This document shows, one piece after another, positions 1-6,333 of a stretch of 9,065 bases of DNA. Within the stretch, counting starts at the first letter, position 1. Every line of letters begins with the position of its first letter. The stretch is from an uncultured Collinsella sp. (GTDB lineage Bacteria > Actinomycetota > Coriobacteriia > Coriobacteriales > Coriobacteriaceae), in assembly GCA_900550815.1 (NCBI GenBank), contig URTW01000077.1:1-9065 (forward strand), in the 5' to 3' direction. The translations under genes were made by a program, and so were the position numbers. The notes under the pieces are model-generated. The model was not told where the DNA came from. It was given only the letters and a program-made list of their open reading frames with translations, and did not search any database.

Positions 1-988
1 ACGACACCGAGATCAGGTACATGAGCATCGCCAGGCTAAAGACAAAGACAAGTGCGAGCGGCATGGCAGCGCCTACGGCAAACAGCCCAAACAATGCCGC
101 CGCCTGCAGCACAAACGTCACAAGCAGCGCCTTCATGCCAAAGCGCGCATCGATCCATCCGCCCAGGATGTTCGAGATCAGGCAGAACACGCCGTAGGCC
201 ATAAGCGCGGTACTGGCTTCGACCGTGCCCATGCCCAGCACCTGCTCAAGATAAGGCGTCACGTAGCCGTAGAACACATAGACCGAGCCCACGCCAAACA
301 AAAAGATGAGCATGCCGGTGATGATGCTCGGTTCGCGCAGAAGCCCCGCCTGCTCGCGAAAGGTGGCGGGCTCGTCGGTTTGCCCAGCGCGCGGCATAAA
401 CGCCACGAGCGCTCCGCAGATCAGAACGGCAAAGGCCAGCGTGCCGTACATGGCCACGTGCCAATCGAGCGTGTCGGCCACAAACTTGCCGATCGAAGTG
501 ACAAAGACCATTGCCACGGAAAACGCACCATATACCACCGAGATGGCAAGCGAAGTTTGCTGCGGAGACAGAAGCTCGGGGATGTACGTCACGCCCACGG
601 CGAGCAGTGCGCCCGAGACGGAGCCCAGGATGATGCGCGAGATGAACAGCACCTGGAAGTTGGGCGCCAACGCCATGACCAGGTTGCCGAGCACAAAGAC
701 GATGCTGTAGCACACGAGCAGCTGGTAGCGGCGAAAACGCCCCGTACTGAGCGCGAGCACCGGCGTCGAGATAGCGTAGATCAGTGCGAACACGCTAATA
801 AGTTGGCCTGCGGTGGCAAGCGATACGCCGAGTTCCGTCGCTAGGTCGCTTTCGATGCCGATGACCACGAACTCGGAGCAGCCGAGCGAGAATCCCAACA
901 GCACGAGCAGCGCCAGGCAAAGATTGGTGCGCGCGGGGGAGAGCGCGGCGGCGGTTGACTTACTTTTTGGCGTGGTTGCGGCGGTCAA
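1..988 (-). CDS. MFS transporter, DHA1/AraJ-like efflux permease (3' end outside window)
   Basis: Reading the minus strand from 988 gives 329 codons without a stop, running off the left edge. The product is very hydrophobic and shows about ten membrane helices. It opens with TM1 containing LLGFSLGCSEFVVIGI, followed by a short loop and TM2 (AGQLISVFALIYAISTPVLAL). A motif-A-like loop (STGRFRRYQLL) lacks the usual Asp. A hydrophilic central loop (about residues 195-210, TDEPATFREQ) separates the two six-helix halves, and the second half has YVTPYLEQVLGMG. This pattern fits drug/sugar-efflux MFS proteins of the AraJ type; the substrate cannot be read from sequence. About 60-80 residues (the last one or two helices) are missing because of the window edge, not truncation. 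The start is TTG at 988, chosen because GGAG lies 8 nt upstream; an in-frame GTG at 997 is possible but has a poorer ribosome site. The gene is divergent from the 1249 gene. Confidence 0.88.
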   Translation of the reverse strand, partial: MTAATTPKSKSTAAALSPARTNLCLALLVLLGFSLGCSEFVVIGIESDLATELGVSLATAGQLISVFALIYAISTPVLALSTGRFRRYQLLVCYSIVFVLGNLVMALAPNFQVLFISRIILGSVSGALLAVGVTYIPELLSPQQTSLAISVVYGAFSVAMVFVTSIGKFVADTLDWHVAMYGTLAFAVLICGALVAFMPRAGQTDEPATFREQAGLLREPSIITGMLIFLFGVGSVYVFYGYVTPYLEQVLGMGTVEASTALMAYGVFCLISNILGGWIDARFGMKALLVTFVLQAAALFGLFAVGAAMPLALVFVFSLAMLMYLISVS

Positions 989-1018
989 GGTTGTCACTCC
1001 AATGTCGCGTGAATAAGC

Positions 1019-1031
1019 GGGATTCAATCCC
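1019..1031. promoter_or_regulatory. 13-bp perfect palindrome, operator-like, upstream of the MFS gene
   Basis: GGGATT-C-AATCCC is a perfect inverted repeat centred on 1025, 31-43 bp upstream of the MFS start. Its size and position would suit an operator for a small dimeric repressor, but no regulator gene is nearby and no clear -10/-35 pair was found around it. Chance occurrence is quite possible. Confidence 0.25.
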
Positions 1032-1044
1032 TGCAACTCTAACA

Positions 1045-1079
1045 GAATGTGACAAAGGGACAGTCTCTTTGTCGCATTC
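1045..1079. repeat. 35-nt dispersed palindrome, copy 1 (GACAAAGGGAC core)
   Basis: GAATGTGACAAAGGGAC, a central A, then an almost exact reverse complement. Only two pairs deviate and both would be G-U wobbles in RNA, so a 17-bp stem can form. The same element, with perfect pairing, occurs at 7749-7783. There is no T-tract on either side, so it is not a classical terminator. It lies 57 bp upstream of the MFS start codon. It is best read as a short dispersed palindromic (REP- or MITE-like) element; its function is unknown. Confidence 0.8.
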
Positions 1080-1097
1080 GCGGCGTGGCTGCCGCCT

Positions 1098-1162
1098 AAA
1101 CCGTCACAACATTCGATGAAAATCTCGCAAACGAGGAAAAACGTCGAATGTTGTGACGGTTT
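1098..1162. repeat. Nested inverted repeat with perfect 19-bp arms
   Basis: The left arm 1098-1116 (AAACCGTCACAACATTCGA) is the exact reverse complement of 1144-1162. Within the 27-nt interval a second stem forms, CTCG (1124-1127) with CGAG (1132-1135) around CAAA. The whole 65-nt unit is therefore one long imperfect hairpin with an unpaired A-rich internal loop on each side. It sits in the divergent intergenic region between the MFS gene and the 1249 gene. No T-run in the terminator position follows the stem beyond the short TTTT at 1160-1163. It is likely a mobile or dispersed palindromic element, or could act as a bidirectional hairpin. Confidence 0.75.
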
Positions 1163-1201
1163 TCGTGTCCGGCGCGGGTGAGCTTCGGTGCCGTCTGGGG
1201 G

Positions 1202-1207
1202 TATAAG
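1202..1207 (+). promoter_or_regulatory. Possible -10 element for the 1249 gene
   Basis: TATAAG lies 42 bp upstream of the ATG at 1249, in otherwise G-rich sequence. No good -35 hexamer is visible 16-18 bp upstream (the sequence there is near TGAGCT), so this is a weak proposal. Confidence 0.3.
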
Positions 1208-1248
1208 ACTAGCGAGTGTTTATTTGCGAGGCCTAAGGGGCGCCCCGT

Positions 1249-2118
1249 ATGGATATCGATAACTTTGAATGGTGGTATAGCGAGGGCGAGGCTCCGGACG
1301 AGGAGTGGGACGAGCCCGCGTCGCGTGACGTGTCGAGCGACGAGGACGAGACCGGCAACGATGCCGCTGTCGAGCCTGATGCCGCCTCCGATGCCGCCGA
1401 GCCCCTGACCTTTGAGCAGGCTTGGGCCCAAGCCGAGGCCGATGAGGCTAAGGCCGATGCCACGGCCACACTCGGTGAGCCGGCGGACATGTCCATCTCG
1501 CCGGCAAAGATCCCGCAGCCGCGTCACACCATCGACCCCGACAGCACGGCATCCTTCAGCATTCTCGACGTGCCCGCGCAAGGCGCCCAGGCGCCTGCGC
1601 CCACACATCGCCCCGACCTGGCTCGTGAGGAAGACACGGGCCGCCGTTCTCCGCTCGGCCCCATCCTCATCGCCTTCATGGCCGGCGTTATCGCCTGCTC
1701 GGCAATCGGTAGCGTTTGGAGCCATGTCGAGCAGCAGCGTCAAGACGCCGCCAAGGTCGAGATGTCTGTCGAGCAATCGCTCAGCCGCACGCGCTCGGTA
1801 CATGTGTCGGTCGAGGTCAAGGACGGCGCGATGTGGGACACCGCGCGTGGCGACAGCCAAATGCTCATCCACATCGTGGGGCGTACGCTCAAAGGGCAGA
1901 CGATTGACGAGTATCAATACGTCAATTCCGCTGGTGACGGCATCGAGCTCAAGCCCGGCGACTACGAGCTCACCGTCGACGAACCGCCCGTCGCCACCGA
2001 CGGCACGCGCTTCCGCGCCTCAAAGCGCATGGTTCCCGTGAGCTTTAACTCGCAGGCGCCCGATACGGTCGATAGCACTCCGCAGGGCGGGTTTGACCTT
2101 TACGCTATTGCTCAATAA
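1249..2118 (+). CDS. Unrecognised single-pass membrane protein with acidic N-terminal region
   Basis: 289 residues. I do not recognise a family. Residues 1-130 are low-complexity, rich in Asp, Glu, Ala and Pro, and begin with an aromatic patch (FEWWY, 6-10). Arg132-Arg133 precede one clear membrane helix at about 136-157 (LGPILIAFMAGVIACSAIGSVW), which by the positive-inside rule puts the N-terminal half in the cytoplasm and residues 158-289 outside. The outer part has a short Gln/Glu/Ser helix (about 160-180) and then a beta-rich segment with GIELKPGDYELTVDEPP, reminiscent of small Ig-like or prealbumin-like folds; that likeness is weak. The ATG is chosen for AAGGGG at 1235-1240, 8 nt upstream. 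The stop is TAA. It is probably transcribed alone, divergent from the MFS gene, with 79 bp before the epimerase. A cell-envelope role is inferred from topology only. Confidence 0.8.
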   Translation: MDIDNFEWWYSEGEAPDEEWDEPASRDVSSDEDETGNDAAVEPDAASDAAEPLTFEQAWAQAEADEAKADATATLGEPADMSISPAKIPQPRHTIDPDSTASFSILDVPAQGAQAPAPTHRPDLAREEDTGRRSPLGPILIAFMAGVIACSAIGSVWSHVEQQRQDAAKVEMSVEQSLSRTRSVHVSVEVKDGAMWDTARGDSQMLIHIVGRTLKGQTIDEYQYVNSAGDGIELKPGDYELTVDEPPVATDGTRFRASKRMVPVSFNSQAPDTVDSTPQGGFDLYAIAQ

Positions 2119-2154
2119 CTGCGCCTGTCGCTCAACCCCGCCGCCAAGAGTGGG

Positions 2155-2177
2155 ACAATAGCCCTCGACACTATTGT
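2155..2177. promoter_or_regulatory. 7-bp inverted repeat just upstream of the epimerase ribosome site
   Basis: ACAATAG (2155-2161) and CTATTGT (2171-2177) are exact reverse complements around a 9-nt spacer, ending 8 bp before the GGAGG ribosome site of the epimerase gene. It could be an operator, or a weak hairpin ending the 1249 transcript (TTTACTTTT follows). The stem has only two G-C pairs, so neither reading is firm. Confidence 0.3.
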
Positions 2178-2197
2178 TTACTTTTGGAGGAAGTAGC

Positions 2198-3091
2198 ATG
2201 TCTACCGTCACTACCATCAAGCGCGGCAGCCTCACCGCGGCCATCGATTCCATGGGCGCCCAGCTCACGAGCCTTGCCCTCAACGGCAACGAGTATCTGT
2301 GGCAGGGCGACCCCGCCTTTTGGGGCAAGCATGCGCCCATCCTGTTCCCCATTGTGGGCTCGCTGCGCAACAACACGGCGACGTCTGCGGCTGGCACCTG
2401 CGAGATGCCGCGCCACGGCCTCGCGCGCATCGTCGAGCACAAGCTGGTCGAGGTTTCGGAGGACGGCTCCTCGGTAACGTACGAGATCACCGACACGCCC
2501 GAGTCGCTCAAGGCCTTTCCGTTCCACTTTAAGCTCAACATGACCTATGCCCTGACTGGTGACGCCACACTTACCCAGACCTTTGCCGTCACCAATACCG
2601 GCGACGTGGACCTGCCGTTCTCGGGGGGCGGCCACCCCGCATTTAACGTGCCCGCCCCCGGTGCCGAGGACGAGGCGTTCGAGGATTACGAGCTGGCATT
2701 TACCGAGGCTTGGACCAACGAGGCCCCCATCATCACGCCCGATGGCCTCATGACGTTCGAGGGTAGCTACAAGGCTCCCGATAACTCGGACGTGCTGCCC
2801 ATCACGCACCGCAGCTTCGATAACGACGCCATCATGTTCACCGATACCCCGGGCTCCACGCTCACGCTGCGCGGCCGCAAGTCGGGCCACGGCGTCAAGA
2901 TCGACTTTGAGGGCTTTAAGTACATCGGCGTGTGGTCTGCCGCCAACGACGCCCCGTTTGTGGCGCTCGAGCCCTGGACCGGTCATACCACCACGGACAC
3001 CGAGGACGACGTCTTTGAGCACAAGGTCAACACCATCACCTTGGCTCCCGGCGAGACGGACAAGCGCAGCTTTAGCGTTACCTTGCTCTAG
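2198..3091 (+). CDS. Aldose 1-epimerase family protein (LacX-like, galactose mutarotase superfamily)
   Basis: 297 residues, normal for the LacX-like branch of the GalM superfamily. Members interconvert alpha and beta anomers of aldoses in the cytoplasm, though the sugar used by LacX-like members is often unproven. Visible family features in order: AQLTSLALNGNEYLWQGDP near the N-terminus, WGKHAPILFPIVGSLRN, RHGLAR (His73, Arg77), GGHPAFN with the expected catalytic acid His146, and VALEPWTGHT with the expected catalytic base Glu258. All catalytic positions are intact. The ATG at 2198 is chosen because GGAGG (2186-2190) lies 7 nt upstream; an upstream in-frame TTG at 2174 would place the ribosome site inside the gene. 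There are no sugar-catabolism neighbours, so the role may be general mutarotation. The stop is TAG, and a strong terminator follows at 3147, making this a separate transcript from the ABC operon. Confidence 0.92.
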   Translation: MSTVTTIKRGSLTAAIDSMGAQLTSLALNGNEYLWQGDPAFWGKHAPILFPIVGSLRNNTATSAAGTCEMPRHGLARIVEHKLVEVSEDGSSVTYEITDTPESLKAFPFHFKLNMTYALTGDATLTQTFAVTNTGDVDLPFSGGGHPAFNVPAPGAEDEAFEDYELAFTEAWTNEAPIITPDGLMTFEGSYKAPDNSDVLPITHRSFDNDAIMFTDTPGSTLTLRGRKSGHGVKIDFEGFKYIGVWSAANDAPFVALEPWTGHTTTDTEDDVFEHKVNTITLAPGETDKRSFSVTLL

Positions 3092-3146
3092 AGGTTCCGC
3101 CGCTCGGTCGATGCTGCGCGCCGTCCAGAGCGATAATTTGTCATTC

Positions 3147-3187
3147 AAAAGGCAAGGCATGACCAGAAGGTCTATGCCTTGCCTTTT
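3147..3187 (+). terminator. Rho-independent terminator of the epimerase gene
   Basis: AAAGGCAAGGCAT-GACC pairs with GGTC-T-ATGCCTTGCCTTT around an AGAA tetraloop. The stem is 17 bp with one bulged T at 3173, and a run of T (3183-3187) follows directly. It lies 56 bp after the epimerase stop. The A-run on the 5' side would let it work partly on the other strand as well, but no minus-strand gene ends here. Confidence 0.88.
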
Positions 3188-3194
3188 TCATGCC

Positions 3195-3250
3195 TAGTCG
3201 TTGGGGACGTTCTTGTTTGACTAGTCGTTTAAGAACGTCCCCAACGACTA
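3195..3250. repeat. Palindromic element with perfect 20-bp arms (GGGGACGTTCTT type)
   Basis: The left arm TAGTCGTTGGGGACGTTCTT (3195-3214) is the exact reverse complement of 3231-3250. The 16-nt spacer holds the palindrome GACTAGTC (3219-3226), and TAGTCGTT recurs there a third time at 3222-3229. No T-tract follows, and a proper terminator already lies just upstream, so termination is not its obvious job. It appears to be a dispersed palindromic element inserted between terminator and promoter. It shares GGGAC with the elements at 1045, 7749 and 7506. Confidence 0.8.
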
Positions 3251-3276
3251 CCAATCGTTTTCAGTTCGTAAACTTG

Positions 3277-3300
3277 TATATATGCATTTATATATGCATT
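3277..3300 (+). promoter_or_regulatory. Tandem 12-bp AT-rich repeat, probable promoter region of the ABC operon
   Basis: TATATATGCATT occurs twice head to tail (3277-3288 and 3289-3300). This is the most AT-rich stretch in the window. TTGTATATAT at 3274-3283 resembles an extended -10 region. It lies 69-92 bp upstream of the binding-protein start, after the epimerase terminator, so a promoter for the transporter operon must be near here. A convincing -35 hexamer is not visible. Each unit also contains the palindrome ATGCAT, so the pair could bind a regulator twice. Confidence 0.4.
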
Positions 3301-3325
3301 TGCTGGAGGTAGCGCTGAGCGGTAT

Positions 3326-3357
3326 CCTGTTAAGTCGTCAGCATACGATTCAACAGG
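3326..3357 (+). promoter_or_regulatory. Possible leader hairpin before the ABC operon
   Basis: CCTGTT (3326-3331) can pair with AACAGG (3352-3357), and CGT/ACG (3336-3338 with 3345-3347) can pair within the loop. The 3' arm includes the first Gs of the purine-rich ribosome site GGGAAGG (3356-3362). A mild effect on translation is possible, but the stem is short and the inner AAGG stays free. It matches no riboswitch class I know. Confidence 0.2.
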
Positions 3358-3368
3358 GAAGGCAGATT

Positions 3369-4295
3369 ATGCATTCTCCCCATCAACGCGACGCGCATCC
3401 ACAGCCGGTATGCAGCCGTCGCATCTTTTTGGGTAGCGCTCTCGCTGCGAGCGCTTCCGTCGTCGCCGGCGCGCTTGCCGGCTGTCAGCGCCCGTCAACG
3501 CTCAAGGTGGTTCGGCCCACGACGGGCGGCGGTCGCGACGACCTGTCCGATTCCGTGATCGGCAAGGACAAGATCCGCATTGGCATGGAGGCGGCCTACG
3601 CCCCGTACAACTGGCAGGTCTCCGAAGCCAGCGAGTACACCATCCCCATCGACAACGTGCAGGGTGCCTATGCCGATGGCTACGACGTGCAGATCGCCAA
3701 GATCGTCTGCAAGGCCCTCGGTGGCGAGCCCGTTGCCGTCAAACAGAGCTTCTCGGGTCTTATCGATTCGCTCATCTACGGCCAGATCGACCTCATCATT
3801 GCCGGCATGAGCGCCACGCCCGAGCGCGAGGAGTCCGTCGGCTTTTCCGATCCGTACTTCATTGGCTACTTTGGCCTGTTCGTAAAAGAGGGTTCCCCCT
3901 ACCAAAACGCGACCAAGCTCAGCGACTTTAGCGGCGCTACGGTGCTCGGGCAAAAGGACACCATGCTCGATACCGTCATCGACGAGATCCCGGGCGTTGT
4001 CCACAAAAACCCGGTCGACTCGGTCCCCACGGTGTTTTCGAATCTGCTGCAGGGCACCTGCGACGCCGTGACTTACAACACCGAGAATGAGAAGGGCTAT
4101 ATGGCCCAAAATCCCGGTATCGTCCCCATCCAGTTTGCCGAGGGCGAGGGCTTTAAGCAGGAGGTCACGGCAAATGTCGGTTGCCGCAAGGGCTCGGACA
4201 AGCTGCTTAAGCTCATCGACAAGACACTCAAGGGCATTAGCCAAGAGGAGCGCGACCAAATGTGGGACGCGTGCCTCGACCGTCAGCCGGCATAG
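3369..4295 (+). CDS. Polar amino-acid ABC transporter substrate-binding lipoprotein (SBP family 3), Tat-type signal
   Basis: 308 residues. It captures an amino acid outside the cell and delivers it to the permease encoded next. The N-terminus has SRRIFLG (16-22), a good twin-arginine motif, then a hydrophobic stretch and the lipobox LAGC with acylated Cys39, so it should be a lipid-anchored protein exported by Tat. The mature part is a family-3 periplasmic binding fold: IRIGMEAAYAPYNW near the start, GYDVQIAKIVCKALG, LIDSLIYGQIDLIIAGMSAT, and TPER with Arg153, the residue that in this family usually binds the amino-acid carboxylate. SVGFSDPYF and a C-terminal lobe follow. Specificity cannot be fixed. 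The ATG at 3369 has GGGAAGG just upstream; the frame is open further up to 3282, but that would bury the signal peptide. The TAG stop overlaps the ribosome site of the permease gene by one base, so the two are tightly coupled. Confidence 0.93.
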   Translation: MHSPHQRDAHPQPVCSRRIFLGSALAASASVVAGALAGCQRPSTLKVVRPTTGGGRDDLSDSVIGKDKIRIGMEAAYAPYNWQVSEASEYTIPIDNVQGAYADGYDVQIAKIVCKALGGEPVAVKQSFSGLIDSLIYGQIDLIIAGMSATPEREESVGFSDPYFIGYFGLFVKEGSPYQNATKLSDFSGATVLGQKDTMLDTVIDEIPGVVHKNPVDSVPTVFSNLLQGTCDAVTYNTENEKGYMAQNPGIVPIQFAEGEGFKQEVTANVGCRKGSDKLLKLIDKTLKGISQEERDQMWDACLDRQPA

Positions 4296-4304
4296 GGAGG
4301 CAGC

Positions 4305-5453
4305 ATGAAAACCATTAATCGCCTGGCCTCCTTTATCAAGGCCGACCACCGTTATGTATACCTGGGCACGAGTGTTATCGCGGCGCTCGGCCTGGCGTTT
4401 AGCCAACGCAACCCCACGCCGCTGAGCTTCTTGGCCCCCACCGGTATCTTCCAAGACTGCCTCTGGGCAATCCTTTGGGCCTGGCTCGTCGTGTCGGCGG
4501 CGGCGCTGGTCACCAAGCTCATGCACTGGAACGACTATCGCGAAAAGTCGCCGTTCGCATCCGAGCGCTGCCGTCGTGGCGCACGCCTGGGCAGCTACGT
4601 CGTGGTCGCCATCGCGGCAGTTTTCTTTATCGACCGCTGCGTCATGTCGTTTATCGACCTGGTGCAGGTGAGCATTGTCTCGGATTCCAACCCCAGCGAC
4701 TTTTTGTCGAGCCTGGTCTACATGACCTACAAGAGCGGGGACTTCTTCATTCGCGGTATCGAGATCACCATCGCGCTTGCCACCTTCGGCACCGTCATCG
4801 CATTCTTCCTGGCGCTGCTCTTCGTGTTCCTACGCATTCAGACGTTCGACCGCGTGGATAACGACCTGGTGCGCTTCGTTAAGAGTATCGGCCGCGGCTT
4901 TGCGACCGTCTACTCCACCATCGTGCGCGGCACGCCCATGATGGTCCAGGGTCTGCTCATCTATTACGCGGGCTTCACCGTTTTGCGCGGCATGGGCTTC
5001 GAGACCGCCCAGGCCAACCAGATCTGGAGCACCTTCACCGCCGGCCTCGTCACCATCTCGCTCAACTCCACCGCCTACATGATGGAGGTCCTGCGCGGCG
5101 GCATCGAGTCCATCGATTCCGGCCAAGCCGAGGCGGCGCGATCGCTGGGCCTGTCGCAGTGGCAGGCCATGCGCAAAGTCGTGTTCCCCCAGGGCATTAA
5201 AAATGCGATTCCGGCGCTCACCAACGAGCTCATCATCAACATCAAGGATTCGTCGGTGCTCTCGGTCATCGGCGTGTTCGACCTTATGTACGCTACTACC
5301 ACGGTCGCCGGCGTGTACTACCGCCAGATGGAGGTCTACTGCGTGGCGCTCGTGGTCTACCTGATCCTGACGCTCGTGGCGAGCCGCCTGCTCGAAGCCT
5401 TTGGCAAAAAGCTCGGTGCCGAGGCTCCGGCCACGCTGCCCAGCTCTAACTAG
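4305..5453 (+). CDS. Amino-acid ABC transporter permease (HisM/GlnP family) with N-terminal membrane extension
   Basis: 382 residues, against about 220 for the usual HisM-type permease. The family core begins near residue 148. It includes helix 152-176, the RGTP motif at 208-211 ([16 protein letters not shown]), [19 protein letters not shown], and the EAA loop that contacts the ATPase ([21 protein letters not shown], from Glu276). Residues 1-147 are an extension with three further hydrophobic segments at about 17-32, 49-70 and 95-118, joined by a basic loop (RCRRGAR, 88-94). Similar extended permeases occur in Actinobacteria and Firmicutes, but what the extra helices do is not clear. The gene lies 9 bp after the binding-protein stop, with GGGAGG as ribosome site. 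With only one permease gene the transporter is presumably a homodimer. The end reads TAG, then in-frame TAA two codons later. Confidence 0.93.
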   Translation: MKTINRLASFIKADHRYVYLGTSVIAALGLAFSQRNPTPLSFLAPTGIFQDCLWAILWAWLVVSAAALVTKLMHWNDYREKSPFASERCRRGARLGSYVVVAIAAVFFIDRCVMSFIDLVQVSIVSDSNPSDFLSSLVYMTYKSGDFFIRGIEITIALATFGTVIAFFLALLFVFLRIQTFDRVDNDLVRFVKSIGRGFATVYSTIVRGTPMMVQGLLIYYAGFTVLRGMGFETAQANQIWSTFTAGLVTISLNSTAYMMEVLRGGIESIDSGQAEAARSLGLSQWQAMRKVVFPQGIKNAIPALTNELIINIKDSSVLSVIGVFDLMYATTTVAGVYYRQMEVYCVALVVYLILTLVASRLLEAFGKKLGAEAPATLPSSN

Positions 5454-5475
5454 GCTTAAGACGAGGAGAATCATC

Positions 5476-6261
5476 ATGGCAGATACCGCCACTACCGGCG
5501 TTGCGGCCGCCGCACAGACCAATGAGCCGCTCATCCGCGTCGAGGGCCTGCGCAAGAGCTTCGGCTCGCTCGAGGTGCTCAAGGGCATCGACCTGTCCGT
5601 TAACCCCGGCGAGGTCGTCACCATTATCGGCGCCTCGGGCTCGGGCAAGTCGACCTTCCTGCGCTGCCTCAATCTGCTCGAGACCCCGGACGCGGGCCAC
5701 ATCTGGTTCCACGGCCAGGACCTCACGGCCGAGCGCTGCAACATTAACAAGCTGCGTGAGGACATCGGCATGGTGTTCCAGGGCTTTAACCTGTTCAACA
5801 ACATGGATGTGCTCGACAACTGCACGCTTGCGCCCGTCACGCTCAAAAAAATGAGCAAGGCCGAGGCCGAGAAGGTCGCGATGGAGCATTTGACGAGTGT
5901 GGGGCTCGAGAAGTTCGCGCACGCCGCCGTGGGTCGCCTGTCCGGCGGTCAAAAGCAGCGCGTGGCCATCGCTCGTGCCCTATGCATGAATCCGCAGATC
6001 ATGCTGTTCGACGAGCCGACCTCCGCACTCGACCCCGAGATCGTGGGCGAGGTGCTCGAGGTCATGCGCAAGCTCGCTGCCGACGGCATGACCATGGTCG
6101 TCGTCACGCACGAGATGGCCTTTGCCCGCACGGTGTCCGACCGCGTGGTCTTTATGGACAAGGGCGTGGTGCTCGAGGATGCCGCGCCGGCCGAGCTCTT
6201 CGGCAACCCCAAACATCAGCGCACGCGCGAGTTCCTCTCGCGTTATCTCGAGGACAAATAA
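5476..6261 (+). CDS. Amino-acid ABC transporter ATP-binding protein (GlnQ/HisP family)
   Basis: 261 residues. This is the cytoplasmic ATPase that drives the importer. All motifs are intact: Walker [10 protein letters not shown] (52-60), Q-loop VFQGFNLF (Gln102), signature LSGGQKQR (155-162), Walker B IMLFDEP (Asp179, catalytic Glu180), D-loop SALD, and H-loop THE (His212). The C-terminal [17 protein letters not shown] is typical of the polar amino-acid (PAAT) subfamily. An Ala/Thr-rich stretch of about 17 residues precedes the ATPase fold. The ATG at 5476 follows GAGGAGAA with 5-7 nt spacing; earlier in-frame starts lie inside the permease gene. It begins 22 bp after the permease stop, so it is cotranscribed. 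The stop is TAA. Confidence 0.95.
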   Translation: MADTATTGVAAAAQTNEPLIRVEGLRKSFGSLEVLKGIDLSVNPGEVVTIIGASGSGKSTFLRCLNLLETPDAGHIWFHGQDLTAERCNINKLREDIGMVFQGFNLFNNMDVLDNCTLAPVTLKKMSKAEAEKVAMEHLTSVGLEKFAHAAVGRLSGGQKQRVAIARALCMNPQIMLFDEPTSALDPEIVGEVLEVMRKLAADGMTMVVVTHEMAFARTVSDRVVFMDKGVVLEDAAPAELFGNPKHQRTREFLSRYLEDK

Positions 6262-6284
6262 CCGACCGCAAACGCTTATGTGGC

Positions 6285-6309
6285 AGGGCCGCTCCGGTGG
6301 GGCGGCCCT
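6285..6309 (+). terminator. GC-rich hairpin after the ATPase gene (weak or partial terminator)
   Basis: AGGGCCGCTCC pairs with GGGGCGGCCCT around GGT, an 11-bp stem with one G-U pair, 23 bp after the ATPase stop. Only TTGT follows, with no T-run, so complete termination is unlikely. It could reduce read-through into the peptidase gene or protect the 3' end of the transporter message. Confidence 0.4.
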
Positions 6310-6333
6310 TGTCGTCACAATCGAAAGGATGTC

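Noticed and set aside
246..710. Open frames on both strands within the MFS gene region
   Set aside because: The minus-strand frame starting at 988 gives a coherent multi-helix MFS protein through to base 1; the others are Arg/His-rich or Ser/Thr-rich shadows.
1237..1246. GGGGCGCCCC palindrome overlapping the ribosome site of the 1249 gene, as a possible translational switch
   Set aside because: A contiguous palindrome cannot form a hairpin with a proper loop.
1096..1917. Minus-strand frame of 273 codons overlapping the 1249 gene
   Set aside because: It would start inside the 1249 gene, has no membrane or domain pattern, and ends in the inverted repeat; the plus-strand gene has a ribosome site and a clean membrane helix.
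2171..3160. Long minus-strand open frame opposite the epimerase gene (about 329 codons)
   Set aside because: Composition is a shadow of GC-rich codons; the plus strand has clear catalytic motifs and a ribosome site.
3495..4526. Long minus-strand open frame opposite the binding protein and permease
   Set aside because: It crosses two well-supported genes and shows no family features; it comes from third-position GC bias.
5451..5459. Stop read-through of the permease (TAG then in-frame TAA two codons later)
   Set aside because: It would add only one codon after the TAG; back-up stops are common and no read-through signal is visible.
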